Source: Strongyloides papillosus
Taxonomy: Eukaryota > Nematoda > Chromadorea > Rhabditida > Strongyloididae
DNA: 64,000 nt
NCBI GenBank assembly: GCA_005656395.1
Contig: SRSI01000048.1
Location: forward strand, 620,001 to 684,000
Direction: 5' to 3'
The number at the start of each line of letters is the position of its first letter. Position 1 is the first letter of the stretch. Below, one piece after another: positions 48,479 to 60,180 of this stretch. The position numbers and the translations under genes were made by a program. The notes under the pieces were generated by a model that was given only the letters and a program-made list of their open reading frames with translations, was not told the DNA's origin and made no database searches.

Positions 48479-51265
48479 GATTAGTAAAATTTACGCTATA
48501 AAAAATATATTTAAATAATGTATTTAATTAAATAAATTAGGAAAATGTTATAAAATTAGGAATACATTTAACAAAAAACGATAGATGATAAATGTGAAAC
48601 AGTAACATTAATAAATGAACGAATGAAAGGAATGCATATAGCATGTTAATATATAACCGATATTTTTACACAAAGGGTTTAAGTTTAAGCAAAAAAGAGA
48701 ATGATAAAATAGCTAATAATTTTTATTTTATATTGAATTATACAATGAATATAAATATTAAGAATAAGATATAAAATAAATTGTATAATAAAAACTTTTT
48801 ACCCACTATTATAGCACATATCTACATAAGAAAAAAATTATAAATGTAAAGACAATAAATTGAAACTTCTTTACTTTTTTATTTGATAACAATATGTATA
48901 CTCATTTATTCTTAATGTTATATACAGGGTGTTTCAGTTCATACTGACACATTTTAAACTTTAATATCTTTTTTATTTCTTAAAAAAAATTAAAAATTCT
49001 TTCTGCAATTGAAAGTAGACAAGTGGGAAAATTGTTCTAAACTTTAATCCATACAAAAATATTGTTTTCAGTTAATGAATTTGTTCTTGGAAAAATGCCA
49101 TTTTTATTGGGATTTTTTACTAATTTTGTATATATTTTTGATGATAAGTTATTAATTATTTTAAAAATGTCCGTTATTTATCACTAATCCTATTATTTAT
49201 TGCTTTTTCTGGTTTTAGAAGCCTTCTTGCGACATTTTCTTATCACCAATAGCATTAGCTAGTAATTTATATAATTTTAGTGAATTGACTTAGTTCCAAA
49301 AAAAAATTTTTTGGTACTAAATCGGAAGATCTAAGTAATCAAAATAGATTTATAAAGCTAACTCTTTTCAATAACCTTCAAAATTACTATAAAGCTATTT
49401 CTTTATCATAAAAGATGAAACTTTCATACAGAAGTTCCTCCACGTCATTAAACTAAGAGAGTTTACGACTAGCTGTATAACAATGTGCGGGATTTTGGGT
49501 ACAACATGTCCTTAGAACATTAATTTTTTTTAATTTAATTCTTAAATTTTGACAAAAATGGATTATTATTTAATGTTTATATCAATTCAGTTGTTTGTAG
49601 TGTTAAAATTTTTACAATTAAAGATTTTAGAGAGCAGAAATGGATGATTTTCTACAAAACCAGTGGTGATAAGAAAATGTTGCAAAAGAGTCTCATACTT
49701 AATTAAATCAACTAATGATATGTCTAGCAGGTAATACTAGCATTATTAGCAAAAATTTAGGGTTTTCTTAAAATGAGATTATGTAAAATTTCTAAAAAAT
49801 TTTTTGAAAATAAGACGTCTTACCAAGAACAAATTTTTAGAATAAAGAAATAGTTTTTTTGACTATATTAATGTTCAGAACAATTTTCCCACTAGTCTAG
49901 TTTTAAATGTAAAAAAAATTTTTACATTTCAAATGAAAATAAAAAAGTTATTAAAGTTTAAAATGTGTCAGTATGAACTGAAACACCCTGTACATCAAAG
50001 AAATAAATGACTAAGAAAGATTATAAAAAAAGGTAAAAGAGTTGATAGTTAAAGAGGTTAGTAGATTCTTTATGATGATAGAAATAAGTTTATTGCAGAA
50101 TAATTACGACCTTTTACCTAGGGTTAATAGTTCAAAATAGAATTAATCTAAGGTTAGCCAAAAGTCTTTTTATTGAGATAATTATTAGAAAGAAAATTAT
50201 TAAGATAAAAGAGAATGGTGTTAAAGATGGCAAGGTGTAATCGAGTCATTTTTTAAAAACATCAACCCAAAGAAAAAATTATGTTGAAAAATGTCCATTA
50301 CGTTTATTGGAAACAACTTTTTAATAAACAATAAAAAACAAATGTTAAACTTGCAATCATCATTAAATTTCTAATCGAACATTATCAAAAATGTCAAAAA
50401 ATTTTTTGTAACTTAATTAATTAAATCATAATTAATTTAAAAAGATAAAAATCGCTCCATGTAATTTTAAGACAAAATCTTAGCTTAAAAATGAAATATT
50501 AATCATTTATGTAGGATGTCTACGGGCCAAGATGAAAATTATTTTTTTGGCAATCAAATCTAGTGATTTTTGAAAGAAAACATTTACTCTTTTAAAAAAA
50601 AATTAGTTTTTAATGGTATTTTCAAATTTTATTTTCTAAATAAACACTTTACATGCTTTTAATTAATTAAAAATTTGTAATTAATACAAAGACATTCATT
50701 AATCTCTATAATTGTTAAGATAAGTCAAGAACGAACAAATCAACTTTTTATACTAATTTGTATTTTTTACTCCTTTTTTGATATTTACAAGGAACTTTTT
50801 AAAAATATTAATTAAAAAATAAAATCAGTGTAACAAATTTTATATGCATAAATTTTCAAAGCGATAGAAGCAATTTGAAAAATCCCATCAAAATTCATCG
50901 TGCCATGCTTATTATAAAGCTTAAAAAAACAATTTTTCTGACAAATAATTAATCAAAAGTTCAAAATTACTTTTTAATCGAGCTAGATTTAATTGTGATC
51001 TAATTATATTATTTATTAAAGTTCATACTTAGCATATCATAATTATTAATATCCTATTTTGTAGTCAATATATTGTTTTACAAAAAAATCATAGAACACA
51101 CCTTCAATAAATCTTTTTATAAAAACATATTTATCATTAAAATTTACTCTTTTGAGTGATCACTGTTTTTATATTTAAATTATCTGTGTATGGTTTTCGA
51201 CTACACAGTAATTGATTTTTTGTACCCGTAAATCTAATTCTTAAGTTTCTGTGTAACTTTCACTA
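48479..51265. other. Gene-free region carrying a palindromic DNA element
   Basis: 2.8 kb without coding sequence. It contains the TA-flanked element at 48925-49990. The rest (48479-48924 and 49993-51265) is AT-rich with no recognised feature. Confidence 0.55.
48925..49990. mobile_element. Non-autonomous Tc1/mariner-like element with about 325-nt inverted arms
   Basis: The ends read CAGGGTGTTTCAGTTCATAC at 48925 and its exact reverse complement finishing at 49990, both flanked by TA, the Tc1/mariner target duplication. Similarity is near perfect for about 45 nt and then continues at lower identity: GTGGGAAAATTGTTCT at about 49023 and its mirror near 49890, TTTGTTCTTGG at about 49080 and its mirror near 49830, and ACATTTTCTTATCACCA near 49232 with its mirror at 49664-49680. 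The arms are therefore about 325 nt each, around a 410 nt centre. No open frame over 60 codons exists inside, so it is a non-autonomous foldback-type relic. Confidence 0.8.
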
Positions 51266-52066
51266 ATGGAATTTGTGAAGCCCTACGTGAAAGCGTATTA
51301 TTTAGTGAGGGATGAACAAATTCATTCAATATGCTTTTTAGACAAGCTTAAAGTTGTTTATTCTGTTGGAAAATGTGATATATTTTCTGCACGTACTGAT
51401 AACGTTTGTGATAATGAAAATTTGTTGACAAATGTTAACATTTTATTGAAGGCTGTTACTAATTTAACGGTATAAATAATTGTGTTTTATTTGGAATAAT
51501 AGATGAGAAAGTTTATGTTTTTGAAAAGAATATAATCCCATATGTGGTTTATTCTGAGAAAAACATAAAAGTTACCAACTACGAGAATGATCCAACTGTG
51601 AAGATAATTTCAATCGTCAACTCATTAAGAATATCAAGGTTGTGAAGGTAGTGACAAAGAAAGTGATAAAAAAGATGTATTATATGTATTACGTGTTTTA
51701 CCAAAGATATCTAAATATTATAATGTATGCTGTAGAAGAGAAGTATATATTGGTTCTCCTATTGATGATCTCCAGAAAATTACTTATCATTTATCACCAA
51801 AATTCAAGTCAACATTAATTTCAGCAAGGAATTATGAAAAGTGTTTCATTTATTCATTCATACCAAATGAAGGAAATAACATGCTTCAAGTACACTTTGT
51901 AAATGATACTTTTAACGTTGTAGGTAAAAAGAAGATTGAAAATTTATATGAATGCATTGGCGTTTTTGAACTCGAAAAACCAATGCCACTTATCTCAAAG
52001 GTGTTGGAAATCCCAATCGTACTAATATTACAGCATAAGTTTACGATGTTGAACTGCTATACTTGA
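51266..52066 (+). pseudogene. RFWD3-like RING family remnant, 5'-truncated
   Basis: It matches the propeller half of the next gene: IHSICFLDKLKVVYSVGKCD, then a stop at about 51475, KVYVFEKNIIPYVVYSEKN, several broken frames around 51600-51700, and an intact end with NNMLQVHFVNDTFNVVG, IPIVLILQHKFTMLNCYT and a stop. The RING exon and the first half of the propeller are missing. Upstream DNA (51180-51265) shows no RING traces. Confidence 0.75.
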
Positions 52067-52803
52067 ATATAAAGACTGCAATTTAGCATTTTTATAACAT
52101 AATTATATCATTTTTAAATAAAATACTTTTTACTCAAAATGTGTTTATTATGTCTATAGAACTATCATGTTTATGTATATAAAAAATAATCAGAAAAATT
52201 GTTTCTTGAAGTCAACATATCTGTTAACTAGTATTTTTTACATTAGTAAAATTAGCAAAAAATACTTTCATATTTAAAAAGTCAGATAATTTCCCACATT
52301 TATATTGTTCTCGAAATAATATTCACAAAAGTACATGTTCATTGCTTTACCGATTTTATTACTTTTCTACTTTTCGTTCATATTGCAATTATTATGTTCT
52401 TTGTGTAACAGAATAAAGTCCAATATTTTACCTATACGATGTTAGTTCTCATGTTGATTTTCAAAGTAAAGAAGTTTATCATCGAATTTAACCACGGCAG
52501 TGAACATCTTTGTTAAAAAACGATATATAACTTAGAATATGTCAGAAGATTGTGAGTTATTTTGTTTTACTTTTTAAGATTCGATAGTGATATACCAAAG
52601 TTTTTGAATGGTATATCTAGAATACTAGAAACTTTCATATTTTTTTCCTCTTCTTTGTTTAAGAGGTGTTTAAAAAATAATATGCGCATATAAATTTCAT
52701 TAATTTTAGAATTTATTCAGTCTTGATTGCAAATGATATTCAGTTAATAATAAAATGAAATCTCAATTAATAAAGTTTTTTATTGCTATGTAATTTTTTT
52801 CAG
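52067..52803. other. 3' flank of the dead copy and upstream region of RING gene 1
   Basis: The first about 430 nt belong to the duplicated 3' flank. The remainder is AT-rich upstream DNA ending in a TTTTTTTCAG acceptor directly before the ATG of the next gene. Confidence 0.55.
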
Positions 52804-54280
52804 ATGTCTTTAAATTGTATAATTTGTACTAAGCCTTATGATAATGGAGAACATGCTCTATTTTCTACTAAATGTGGGCATGTAATGGGAAAATCGTGTT
52901 TAGATGAGTGGGCAAATGGAAACGTTAATCAGAGTAGATTCAATTGTCCCGTATGCCATGAACTTATACTAATTAGTGATTGTCACCAAATTTTTAATTT
53001 ACCGATAGAAGTAGGTTTAGATATGTTTTTTACTAATTTCTTTGATATTTTAGTTATTAAAAATTAAAAGTGATGATTCTAAGGATAAATACCTTAACGA
53101 GGATGGTATATTGAAGGATTGTCTCTCCGGAAAATTAAAAAAAGGAAGCACATTTTTTGTAGAAAAAGGATATACAGAATTGAAGGGAAATAAGATGATA
53201 CATTTTTCTGATACTCATAATGGGTTCATTTTGGTTGCTGGTATTGTCAATTATGAACTTGGGGAATGGAAGTATGAGTGGGGTACTGATAACCGTAGAT
53301 CTTTTGTACAAATTTTCAATGGTACCGACATTTTCTACAGTGAAGATTTTAGATCAGTTCCTTTAACTGCTGTTGCATTCAACAAATTCCGTGAGGATGC
53401 TGTTGAGTTTTGTGTTGGTTTTAAAAATGGATATCTTATGAATAGGGTACTTTCTCTACCTAATAAGGATTTTGGAGTCCCAAACAAAAGCGTATTAATT
53501 AATGAGGGTAGAAAAATTAATTCAATATGCTTTTTAGAAAAGAAAAAAGTTGTCTATTCAGTTGGAGAATGTAATATACTTTCTATAAGTACTGATAACT
53601 TTTGTGTTAAGGAAAATTGGTTGAAAAATACGAATGTTCGATCTAAGGGTGTAACTAATTTATCAGTGATAAATAATCGTGTTCTACTTGGGGTTATGTA
53701 TGGATGCATTTATGTTTTTGAGAAGTATAAAATTCCATATGTATTATATTCTGATGAATTCAAATGGGTTAAGAGCTATACATATGATTCAACTACAAAC
53801 AAGATTTTAATATTCAAATTCGTACCATATTGTCTTTGGGATTATTTTGAAACCGATTTCAGTGAAATTAGGGATGAAATGCTTTTATCGCGTGAAGTAC
53901 GTGGTATATCAAGGATTTCTAAATATGATAATGAAGGTTGTAGAAGAGAGGAATATACTACCTATCTTGTTCAAGATTTCCAGAATACTACTTATTGTTT
54001 ACCAGGAAATTTCAACACAACACTAATTTCAATGGAATATTGTGGAAAGTATTTCACTCATTCATTCCTACCGGATGAAGGAAATAACATGCTTCAATTA
54101 CACTTTGTAAATGATACTTTTAACGTTGTAGGCAAAAAGATAATTGAAAATTTAGATCACTGCATTGGCATTTTCGCACTCAAGAAATCATATGCACTTT
54201 CCTCAAATGTGGTGAAAATTCCAATTGTACTAATATTTTGCGAGGAGTTTACGATGTTGAACTGCTATACTGTAATATAA
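52804..54280 (+). CDS. RFWD3-like RING-finger protein with beta-propeller, paralogue 1
   Basis: Exons 52804-53010 and 53054-54280 (43 nt intron, phase 0) encode 477 aa, frame intact. Exon 1 is exactly the RING: CIICTKPYDNGEHALFSTKC, GHVMGKSC, then FNCPVC, the same spacing and EHALFSTKCGH-type core as RFWD3 (GDHRLSALRCGH in human), an E3 ligase of DNA-damage response. One ligand position of the classic C3HC4 set is not filled by Cys or His, as appears to be the case in RFWD3. Exon 2 is a WD-like propeller (ITAVAFNK-type, INSICFLEKKKVVYSVGE, NNRVLLGVMYGCIYVFEK), with weak repeats. Function is inferred from domains only: ubiquitin ligase, possibly lineage-specific. The ATG follows a TTTTTTTCAG acceptor directly, indicating trans-splicing. 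Confidence 0.72.
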
Positions 54281-55546
54281 AGACATCAGTTTTGCATTTT
54301 CATAACATAGCTATATCATTTTTAAATAAAATTCTTTTTCTCGAAATGTGTTCATTACCTCTATAAAACTGTCAAATTTATGTATAAAAAGCAAATGAAA
54401 ACTGTTTTTTGAAGTCAACATTTCCGTTAACTCTTATTTTTTTATATTAGTAAACTTGCAAAAAATGTCTTTTTCACATATAAATAAATCAGATATTTTT
54501 CCATATTTATTATTGTCATCAAAATAATATTAACAAAAGCGTATTTTTTTCGCTTTACCAGTATTATAACTCTTGTACTTTTCATTCACATGCCATAATT
54601 AGTTAATACCTTTAATAGCAAAACAAAGTTCAATATTTTATCTATGTAATGTTTGATTAATTTCTAAAGAAGAAAAAAATTCCTAAACGCCAACAAATGT
54701 ATCATTTTCCACACAAAGATCTTACATGATTTAAGGTATAATATAGAAAATTACAAAATACTTAATTTTCCCCAACATTCAGTCATGATATTTCGAAAGA
54801 TTTTAAATAAAACATTTATAGAGGGTGTTTTTTTAAAAGTATTATGGACAAAGTTTGGAACACTATAATGTATATTAATATAAGATCATTGCGTTGCGAT
54901 TGACCTGAAAAATTAATTTAAATTTGATTCATGTGTCGCAACAAAAATAAACAATAAGTGGAAAAAAATATTAAAATTAATTGGAATTTGTTAAAATTAA
55001 TTATTGATAATCTAAATTAAGTATGGTTTTATATTCCCCCAATAAAGAAAAAAAATTTCTACTAAGATTTAATTTAAAAATACCTCATCTTAATATTTAT
55101 ATAAAGAGTATATTGTAAATTTAGAGAATTTTTTAAAATTAAAAACATCAAAAGTGAAAAACTATAACATTTTTTATAACTCTCTAATTGATTTTTATTC
55201 TTCCTTTTTTATTCGATTTTTTTAAATGACTTTCAAAATTTTTTACTTCAACTAATTGACGCATCAGTTTCATTTTAGTAGTCGCATCATGTTTTTAAAT
55301 ATTTTGGAGGGTAAAATATACCTCTAAGTTTTGTCTACCATACTATTAAAAACAACACTGCGTTATCAAAGGCCTTTTTAATCTTGTTACATTTATAAAT
55401 TTCGAAAATATTTAAGAAAAGTATATGTATAAAAATATCATTGATTTGAAATTTTTTAGATTTAATTGCCAATGATTTATTGTTAACCATTAGTTTAAAT
55501 ACAATTATCATTAATATTCTTTTTGATAACGTATTTTTTTTTCCAG
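54281..55546. other. Spacer between RING paralogues
   Basis: The first about 430 nt are the duplicated 3' flank. The rest is AT-rich DNA with no gene. A GAGGGTGTTTTTTTAAAAG motif near 54822 resembles a transposon end, but no matching end was found. Confidence 0.5.
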
Positions 55547-57050
55547 ATGTCGTTAATTTGTACTATTTGTACGAAAGCGTATACTTCTAATGGTACAGAA
55601 CATGCTTTATTTTCAACAAAGTGTGGTCATTTATTTGGAAAATCTTGTTTAGAAAAACTTGCACGTGAAAAAAACAAAGGAGGGAAATTCAACTGTCCTG
55701 TATGCCGTGAGTATATACTTAATAGTGATTACCATCCAATTTATGATGTTCCAAATGAGGTAATTTTAAATTAAATCATAAAGCTTTCATTTTGTATTTT
55801 AGTTTTTTGAAATTGTATTAAATGATACTGAAGATAAATGCAAGAGTGAGGATGATGTAATGAAACGATGTGCTTTAGGAACACTAAAAGAAAAACACTT
55901 TCTCATAAAACAAGATATTGGAGAAGACAGTGATTATGATGAATGCACTATTGAACATTTTGATGCTTCAAATGGGTATATTTTAGTCGCTGGTTTTGTC
56001 GAGAACTATTCTGAGGATGATGACGTTAATACATTCTCCTTTTTAAAAATTTATGAGGATAAAAACGTTATCTATAGTAAAATTTTTGCACCAACTATTA
56101 TTACGGCTGTAGCATTCAACAAAAGTTGCGAAGATTGTCTTGAATTTTGTGTTGGTTTAGAAAATGGAGTTATACAAAACACAGTAATTTTTTTTTCTAG
56201 TGGAGTTGTTGGAACTCCTCATGAGACTGTATTATTTAATGAAAATGAGAAAATTAGATCAATATGTTTTTTGAGATACAATGATATCGTATATTCAGTT
56301 GGAGATCGTCGAACATCTAATTTATTTAATATACAGATTGATCGTGTTCATTTAAAAAAAAATTGGTTTGAAGACGTTGAAGTTGAATTAAAAAAAGTAA
56401 CTAGTTTGAAAGTATTAAATGATCGTACTTTATTTGGAATAATGGGTGGCAAAATTTATGTTTTTGAGGAAAATGAAATCCCTTATGTAGTTTATTCTGA
56501 GGATTATGTAAGATTTGACGGCTATGAATACGATTCAGTTACAAATATCATGTTTATAAAAGCTGTACAATCTACTAATGGAAGTCTTTTTTATGGAACT
56601 CCAAAGCTTTTATTAATTAGAATAAAAAAAAATTATATTTATGATACTAAAGGCTGGAGGAGTGAAAAATACACTAGCTATAGTATTGGAGATTTCCAAG
56701 ATGATAGTTGTAATATATCATTATCATTAAGGTCTTTACCAATTACCACAAAAAGATGTGGTGGAAATTTTACTTATACATTTGTACCAGATGATAAAAG
56801 TGGAGTACTCCAAGCATATTTTGTAAATAATGATGGTTTAATTGAACTTTTGTGTGAAGAGAAAATTAAACATTTGATTGAAGAGAAAAATGGAGATTTA
56901 TGGGACTGTATTGGCATTATTGCTCTTAACAAACCACAATTTTTCACCTCAAAAATAATAAAAATTCCAATTGTAATAATATTTGATCGTGGATTTATGG
57001 TATATAATTTCTATAGTTCTATAGATGGAGTTGAATCCAGGCGATTCTAA
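55547..57050 (+). CDS. RFWD3-like RING-finger protein with beta-propeller, paralogue 2
   Basis: Exons 55547-55759 and 55803-57050 (43 nt intron, phase 0, same position as paralogue 1) encode 486 aa, intact. The RING reads CTICTKAYTSNGTEHALFST, KCGHLFGKSC and FNCPVC, closer to RFWD3 in its CGHLFG core than paralogue 1. The propeller half keeps the pattern (TIITAVAFNKSCEDCLEFCV, then IRSICFLRYNDIVYSVGDR, LFGIMGGKIYVFEENEIPYV), but many surface residues differ from paralogue 1, so the two have diverged after duplication while both stayed open. The C-terminus ends IPIVIIFDRGFMVYNFY plus an extra tail. The start follows a TTTTTTTTTCCAG acceptor immediately. Confidence 0.72.
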
Positions 57051-57984
57051 CGTAATGATATCACTTTTGAATAGAATAATTCTTTCTTAACATATTTTCT
57101 CTGTTTCTATAAAACTATTATGTTTATATATAATAAAAAAATGTAAAATTGTTTTTGAGATCAGTACGTTCGTTAACTCGTAATTTTTATAATAGTAAAT
57201 TAACAAAAAAAGATTTTAACGTTTAAATAAATAAACACACAGATAAGATGACCGGATTTTATGCTTTTTCTCGCATTTTAGTGAAATGAGGAGCATTTTA
57301 TAACTCGGGAACGTACCGTAGAAATGTTTTTAAAACATATTGTATTGTTATTTTTATTGAAAATTAGTTATAGTAAATTTAATTTATTTGTCTCTTAATG
57401 TCTATAATTAAAATAAGTGAATAGTACAAATATCAAAAGACAAACAAATGACAATGATAAAATGTGAAATTTATAATTAAATGTACTATAAAATTTATAC
57501 TAACTTTGGATTTTTACTTTATTTCACTTTTTTTTTAAATTCAAAAATTTCAATTTTTAAGTGTTTTTCACCTCAAAAAATACCTAAAATGGCACTTTTG
57601 TGATTTTACAGAAGCTACCATGAGATTCAAAAAATATGAGATAAGTCTAATTTGATTTTCAAACTTCCTATCTACAACATATATTTTCTTCAAAGGAGGT
57701 TTTATGACTAAAAAATGTTAGAAGACAAAGAGTATCGTACCTCAAAAAATACTAAAATTTAAAAATATAAATGATAAGAAAATGTGGTTTTTTAAGGAAA
57801 AACATATATTATAAAAGCTTTAAAAAATGCAAACAAATATATAATGCCAAAGGTTGTTTATTAAATCAACAACAATTTTCAACAAAAATGCAAACATTTT
57901 GGCATCTAAAATGCGCCAAAAATAGCTGTAAAAGCAGAAATACTTAATTAATCATCAACATTTAACCTATTTACCTATCTCAAT
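57051..57984. other. 3' flank of RING paralogue 2 and left arm of a DNA transposon
   Basis: 57051-57250 still resembles the duplicated 3' flank. From about 57540 to 57755 lies the left inverted repeat of the transposon. The stretch up to the transposase start is leader DNA with a GCGCCAAAA motif near 57913. Confidence 0.5.
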
Positions 57985-60180
57985 ATGCCGGCAAAATCAA
58001 AAAACAGCTATCTCAATTTAAAATTCGCTAAAGTTACCAGAGAACAAGCAATGAAAAGAAATGAACTTTGTAAAAATCTTCAAGTCCTTTTGAAAAAGAA
58101 AAACTTTTCTGGAGTTGAAGAGATGTTCAACAACTTACTAGATGAATTGTTTCAAGCCCAAAAGAATAATATTAAACAAAGCCTTCAACCTGAAGAAAAT
58201 GATTCATCTTTTGCTGAGGAAGACAAAGAAAACCCTTTCTTAAATGTTTCCGATACAATTGAACCCTCTGCAAAGAAAATCAAAATTGATAAAGAAATAT
58301 TTTCAACCAGACTTTCTGATACTCAAAGAAGATATTTCAAAAAATTAAGAGAAACTATTATTTCCGATGGTTATGATCAAATTATCTGCCAAGAAGCATT
58401 TGACTATCTTGCAAAAAGTTTCAAAGTCAAATATACTCCAATTGAAACCAGGTTAACAACTAAAGATTGTTTAATGCTTCAAATCACTTGTGGTTTATCA
58501 AAAAAAAGGTTATTGGAAATTAAATCAATTATTGAAAAATCTATTGGAACCAAAATATTCCCTACAGTTGACGAAATAAACAATTCTTGGATAGAAATCA
58601 AAGATGACTTTGAAGTTAAAGCATTTACCCTCCACTCAGTTAAAATCAACGGCAAAATTCATATTCTTGATGGAGGGAATGATTGCAATACTTTAAATTC
58701 TAACGAAATATATGGCTGCTACAATAGTAATATCAAAAAGGATTTAATCTCAAGATACGAATCATTGGTTAAAAGTGGACAAATAGATAAAAACAAGGAC
58801 ACAATTGATATCTGCATTACTGGAAATAGTGAAAGCAATATTACAAAAATTTGCGCCTTCTTCAAAACACAATCTAGCACAAAGGCGCATTCTAACATTT
58901 TGCCACTAGCAATTTACAAAGGTTCAGATGCAAAGAATGTTTTAAGAAAGGTTACCTTAATGTTTGCTGATCAAATAAACAACCTCAATGAACTTCCAGG
59001 CTCATCAAAGAATGTGAAAATCAATTGGTTTTTAGTTGCCGATATGAAATTTATTTACAATATTATGGGCAACAGGACAGCTGTTAGTAAAAGACCATGC
59101 CCATATTGTGATAAATTTGTTGGAAAGCAATTATGGGAAGACTACCAAGACTCTTGTGATAAAGCAATAGAAAATGAATTGTACATGACCGATCCAGTTT
59201 TTACCAATATCCCTGTTGAAAGAATAATCCCACCAATGCTACATATTTTTATGGGGCTCTTTACGGATCTATTCAAAAAAATGAAGAATACATTAGAAAA
59301 CCCAACATCAAAAACAGCTTTGGTAAAACTACAAAAAGAATTGGAATCTATCAATGTTTGCATCAAAGACTATTGGCAAACATTCAGTGGTAACCATATT
59401 AAAAAAATATTAAATTCAAGTACAATTCTTTTCGAAAAATTTACCAATGAAGAAATGGATGCTTTCAACCTCTCGGAGTACAAAGAAATCTTCAATACAC
59501 TCAGTTTAATTCAAGGATTATGCATTGCTGATGAATTAACAGAAACTCAACAAAATGAATTAAATATCTACATCGAAAATTTAAAGAATCTTTACAAATA
59601 TTCAACTGTTACTAAAGAATTCAATGTAACGCCAAATTGTCATATTTTGGTTGATCACTTGGTTGAATTTGTTGGTGTTTATGGGACTGGTAGTTATTTT
59701 AGTGAGCAAGGAATTGAAAGTTTACATGCTTGGCTTAACAACCACTCAAGTTGCTTCCAATCTATAACTTACAAACCCACAGAACAATGCAAAAGAATGT
59801 TTTACTTAATGAGGGTTGCAAATAATTGTCATGACTCTAGGAACTGGTAATTTTTTTATATATGTTTGTATTTTTTTACTTTTATACATTGAAAATTAAA
59901 TAAAAATACTGAAAAAAGTAATGTAAAAATATTGTTTTTCGTTTTTTATCATTAAAAATATGGTACTTTTTGAGGTAAATTTACTTTTTGCCCTATAACA
60001 TTTTTCCCTCTTAGAAAATGTTCTTTGGAAAAAACTATGTTGTTGATAAGAAGTTGAGAAATCGAATGAAACCTTTCTCATATTTTTTGAAATCTCGCCT
60101 TAGCCCCTGTAAAGTCCCAAAAAGTGAAATTTTTGGGTATTTTTTGATTTAAAAATCACCGTCAAAATTAAATTTTTAAA
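57540..60180 (+). mobile_element. DNA transposon with long imperfect inverted repeats and intact transposase-like gene
   Basis: The left arm (about 57540-57755) is, in reverse complement, aligned with the right arm (about 59961-60180) over roughly 215 nt. Shared blocks in the same order are CTCATATTTTTTGAA, TATTTTTTGA, TGTTGT-GATA-GAAGTT and ACTTTTTGAGGTA. Identity looks like about 65-75 percent by eye. The true outer ends and the target duplication are not resolved. A hairpin (AAAAATGAC arms) at 60266-60293 lies just outside the right arm. Between the arms sits a single 621-codon gene. Confidence 0.65.
57985..59850 (+). CDS. Transposase-like protein of the DNA transposon
   Basis: A single uninterrupted 621-codon frame, no intron. 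The N-terminus is basic, with a coiled Lys/Leu-rich part and a KKIKIDK stretch like a nuclear signal. Later landmarks: HILDGGNDCNT (about 226-236), ITGNSES (about 277), WFLVADMKFI (about 350) with a following CPYCDKF zinc pair (about 371), IPPMLHIFMGLF (about 414), and SYFSEQGIESLHAWLNNH (about 570). The order D, D, C-x-x-C, P-x-x-H, then S-E-x-x-x-E near the end resembles RNase H-fold transposases such as those of the RAG/Transib and hAT groups, but I cannot place the family. Intactness suggests recent activity or host use. Confidence 0.65.
   Translation: MPAKSKNSYLNLKFAKVTREQAMKRNELCKNLQVLLKKKNFSGVEEMFNNLLDELFQAQKNNIKQSLQPEENDSSFAEEDKENPFLNVSDTIEPSAKKIKIDKEIFSTRLSDTQRRYFKKLRETIISDGYDQIICQEAFDYLAKSFKVKYTPIETRLTTKDCLMLQITCGLSKKRLLEIKSIIEKSIGTKIFPTVDEINNSWIEIKDDFEVKAFTLHSVKINGKIHILDGGNDCNTLNSNEIYGCYNSNIKKDLISRYESLVKSGQIDKNKDTIDICITGNSESNITKICAFFKTQSSTKAHSNILPLAIYKGSDAKNVLRKVTLMFADQINNLNELPGSSKNVKINWFLVADMKFIYNIMGNRTAVSKRPCPYCDKFVGKQLWEDYQDSCDKAIENELYMTDPVFTNIPVERIIPPMLHIFMGLFTDLFKKMKNTLENPTSKTALVKLQKELESINVCIKDYWQTFSGNHIKKILNSSTILFEKFTNEEMDAFNLSEYKEIFNTLSLIQGLCIADELTETQQNELNIYIENLKNLYKYSTVTKEFNVTPNCHILVDHLVEFVGVYGTGSYFSEQGIESLHAWLNNHSSCFQSITYKPTEQCKRMFYLMRVANNCHDSRNW

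Larger units (their letters stand above)
51266..57250 (+). repeat. Tandem segmental duplication of an RFWD3-like RING gene (three units)
   Basis: Three related units follow one another: a decayed copy (51266-52066) and two intact genes (52804-54280 and 55547-57050). Similarity runs past the stop codons. The about 430 nt after copies 1 and 2 align closely (both contain TATATCATTTTTAAATAAAA and TTGAAGTCAACAT), and the flank of copy 3 is recognisable for about 200 nt. The duplication unit is therefore gene plus 3' flank, not a processed copy. Confidence 0.75.

Noticed and set aside
54822..54845. Possible transposon end (GAGGGTGTTTTTTT)
   Set aside because: No matching inverted end was found within the following 1 kb.
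59142..59366. Minus-strand frame in the transposase gene
   Set aside because: Shadow of the intact 621-codon plus-strand gene.
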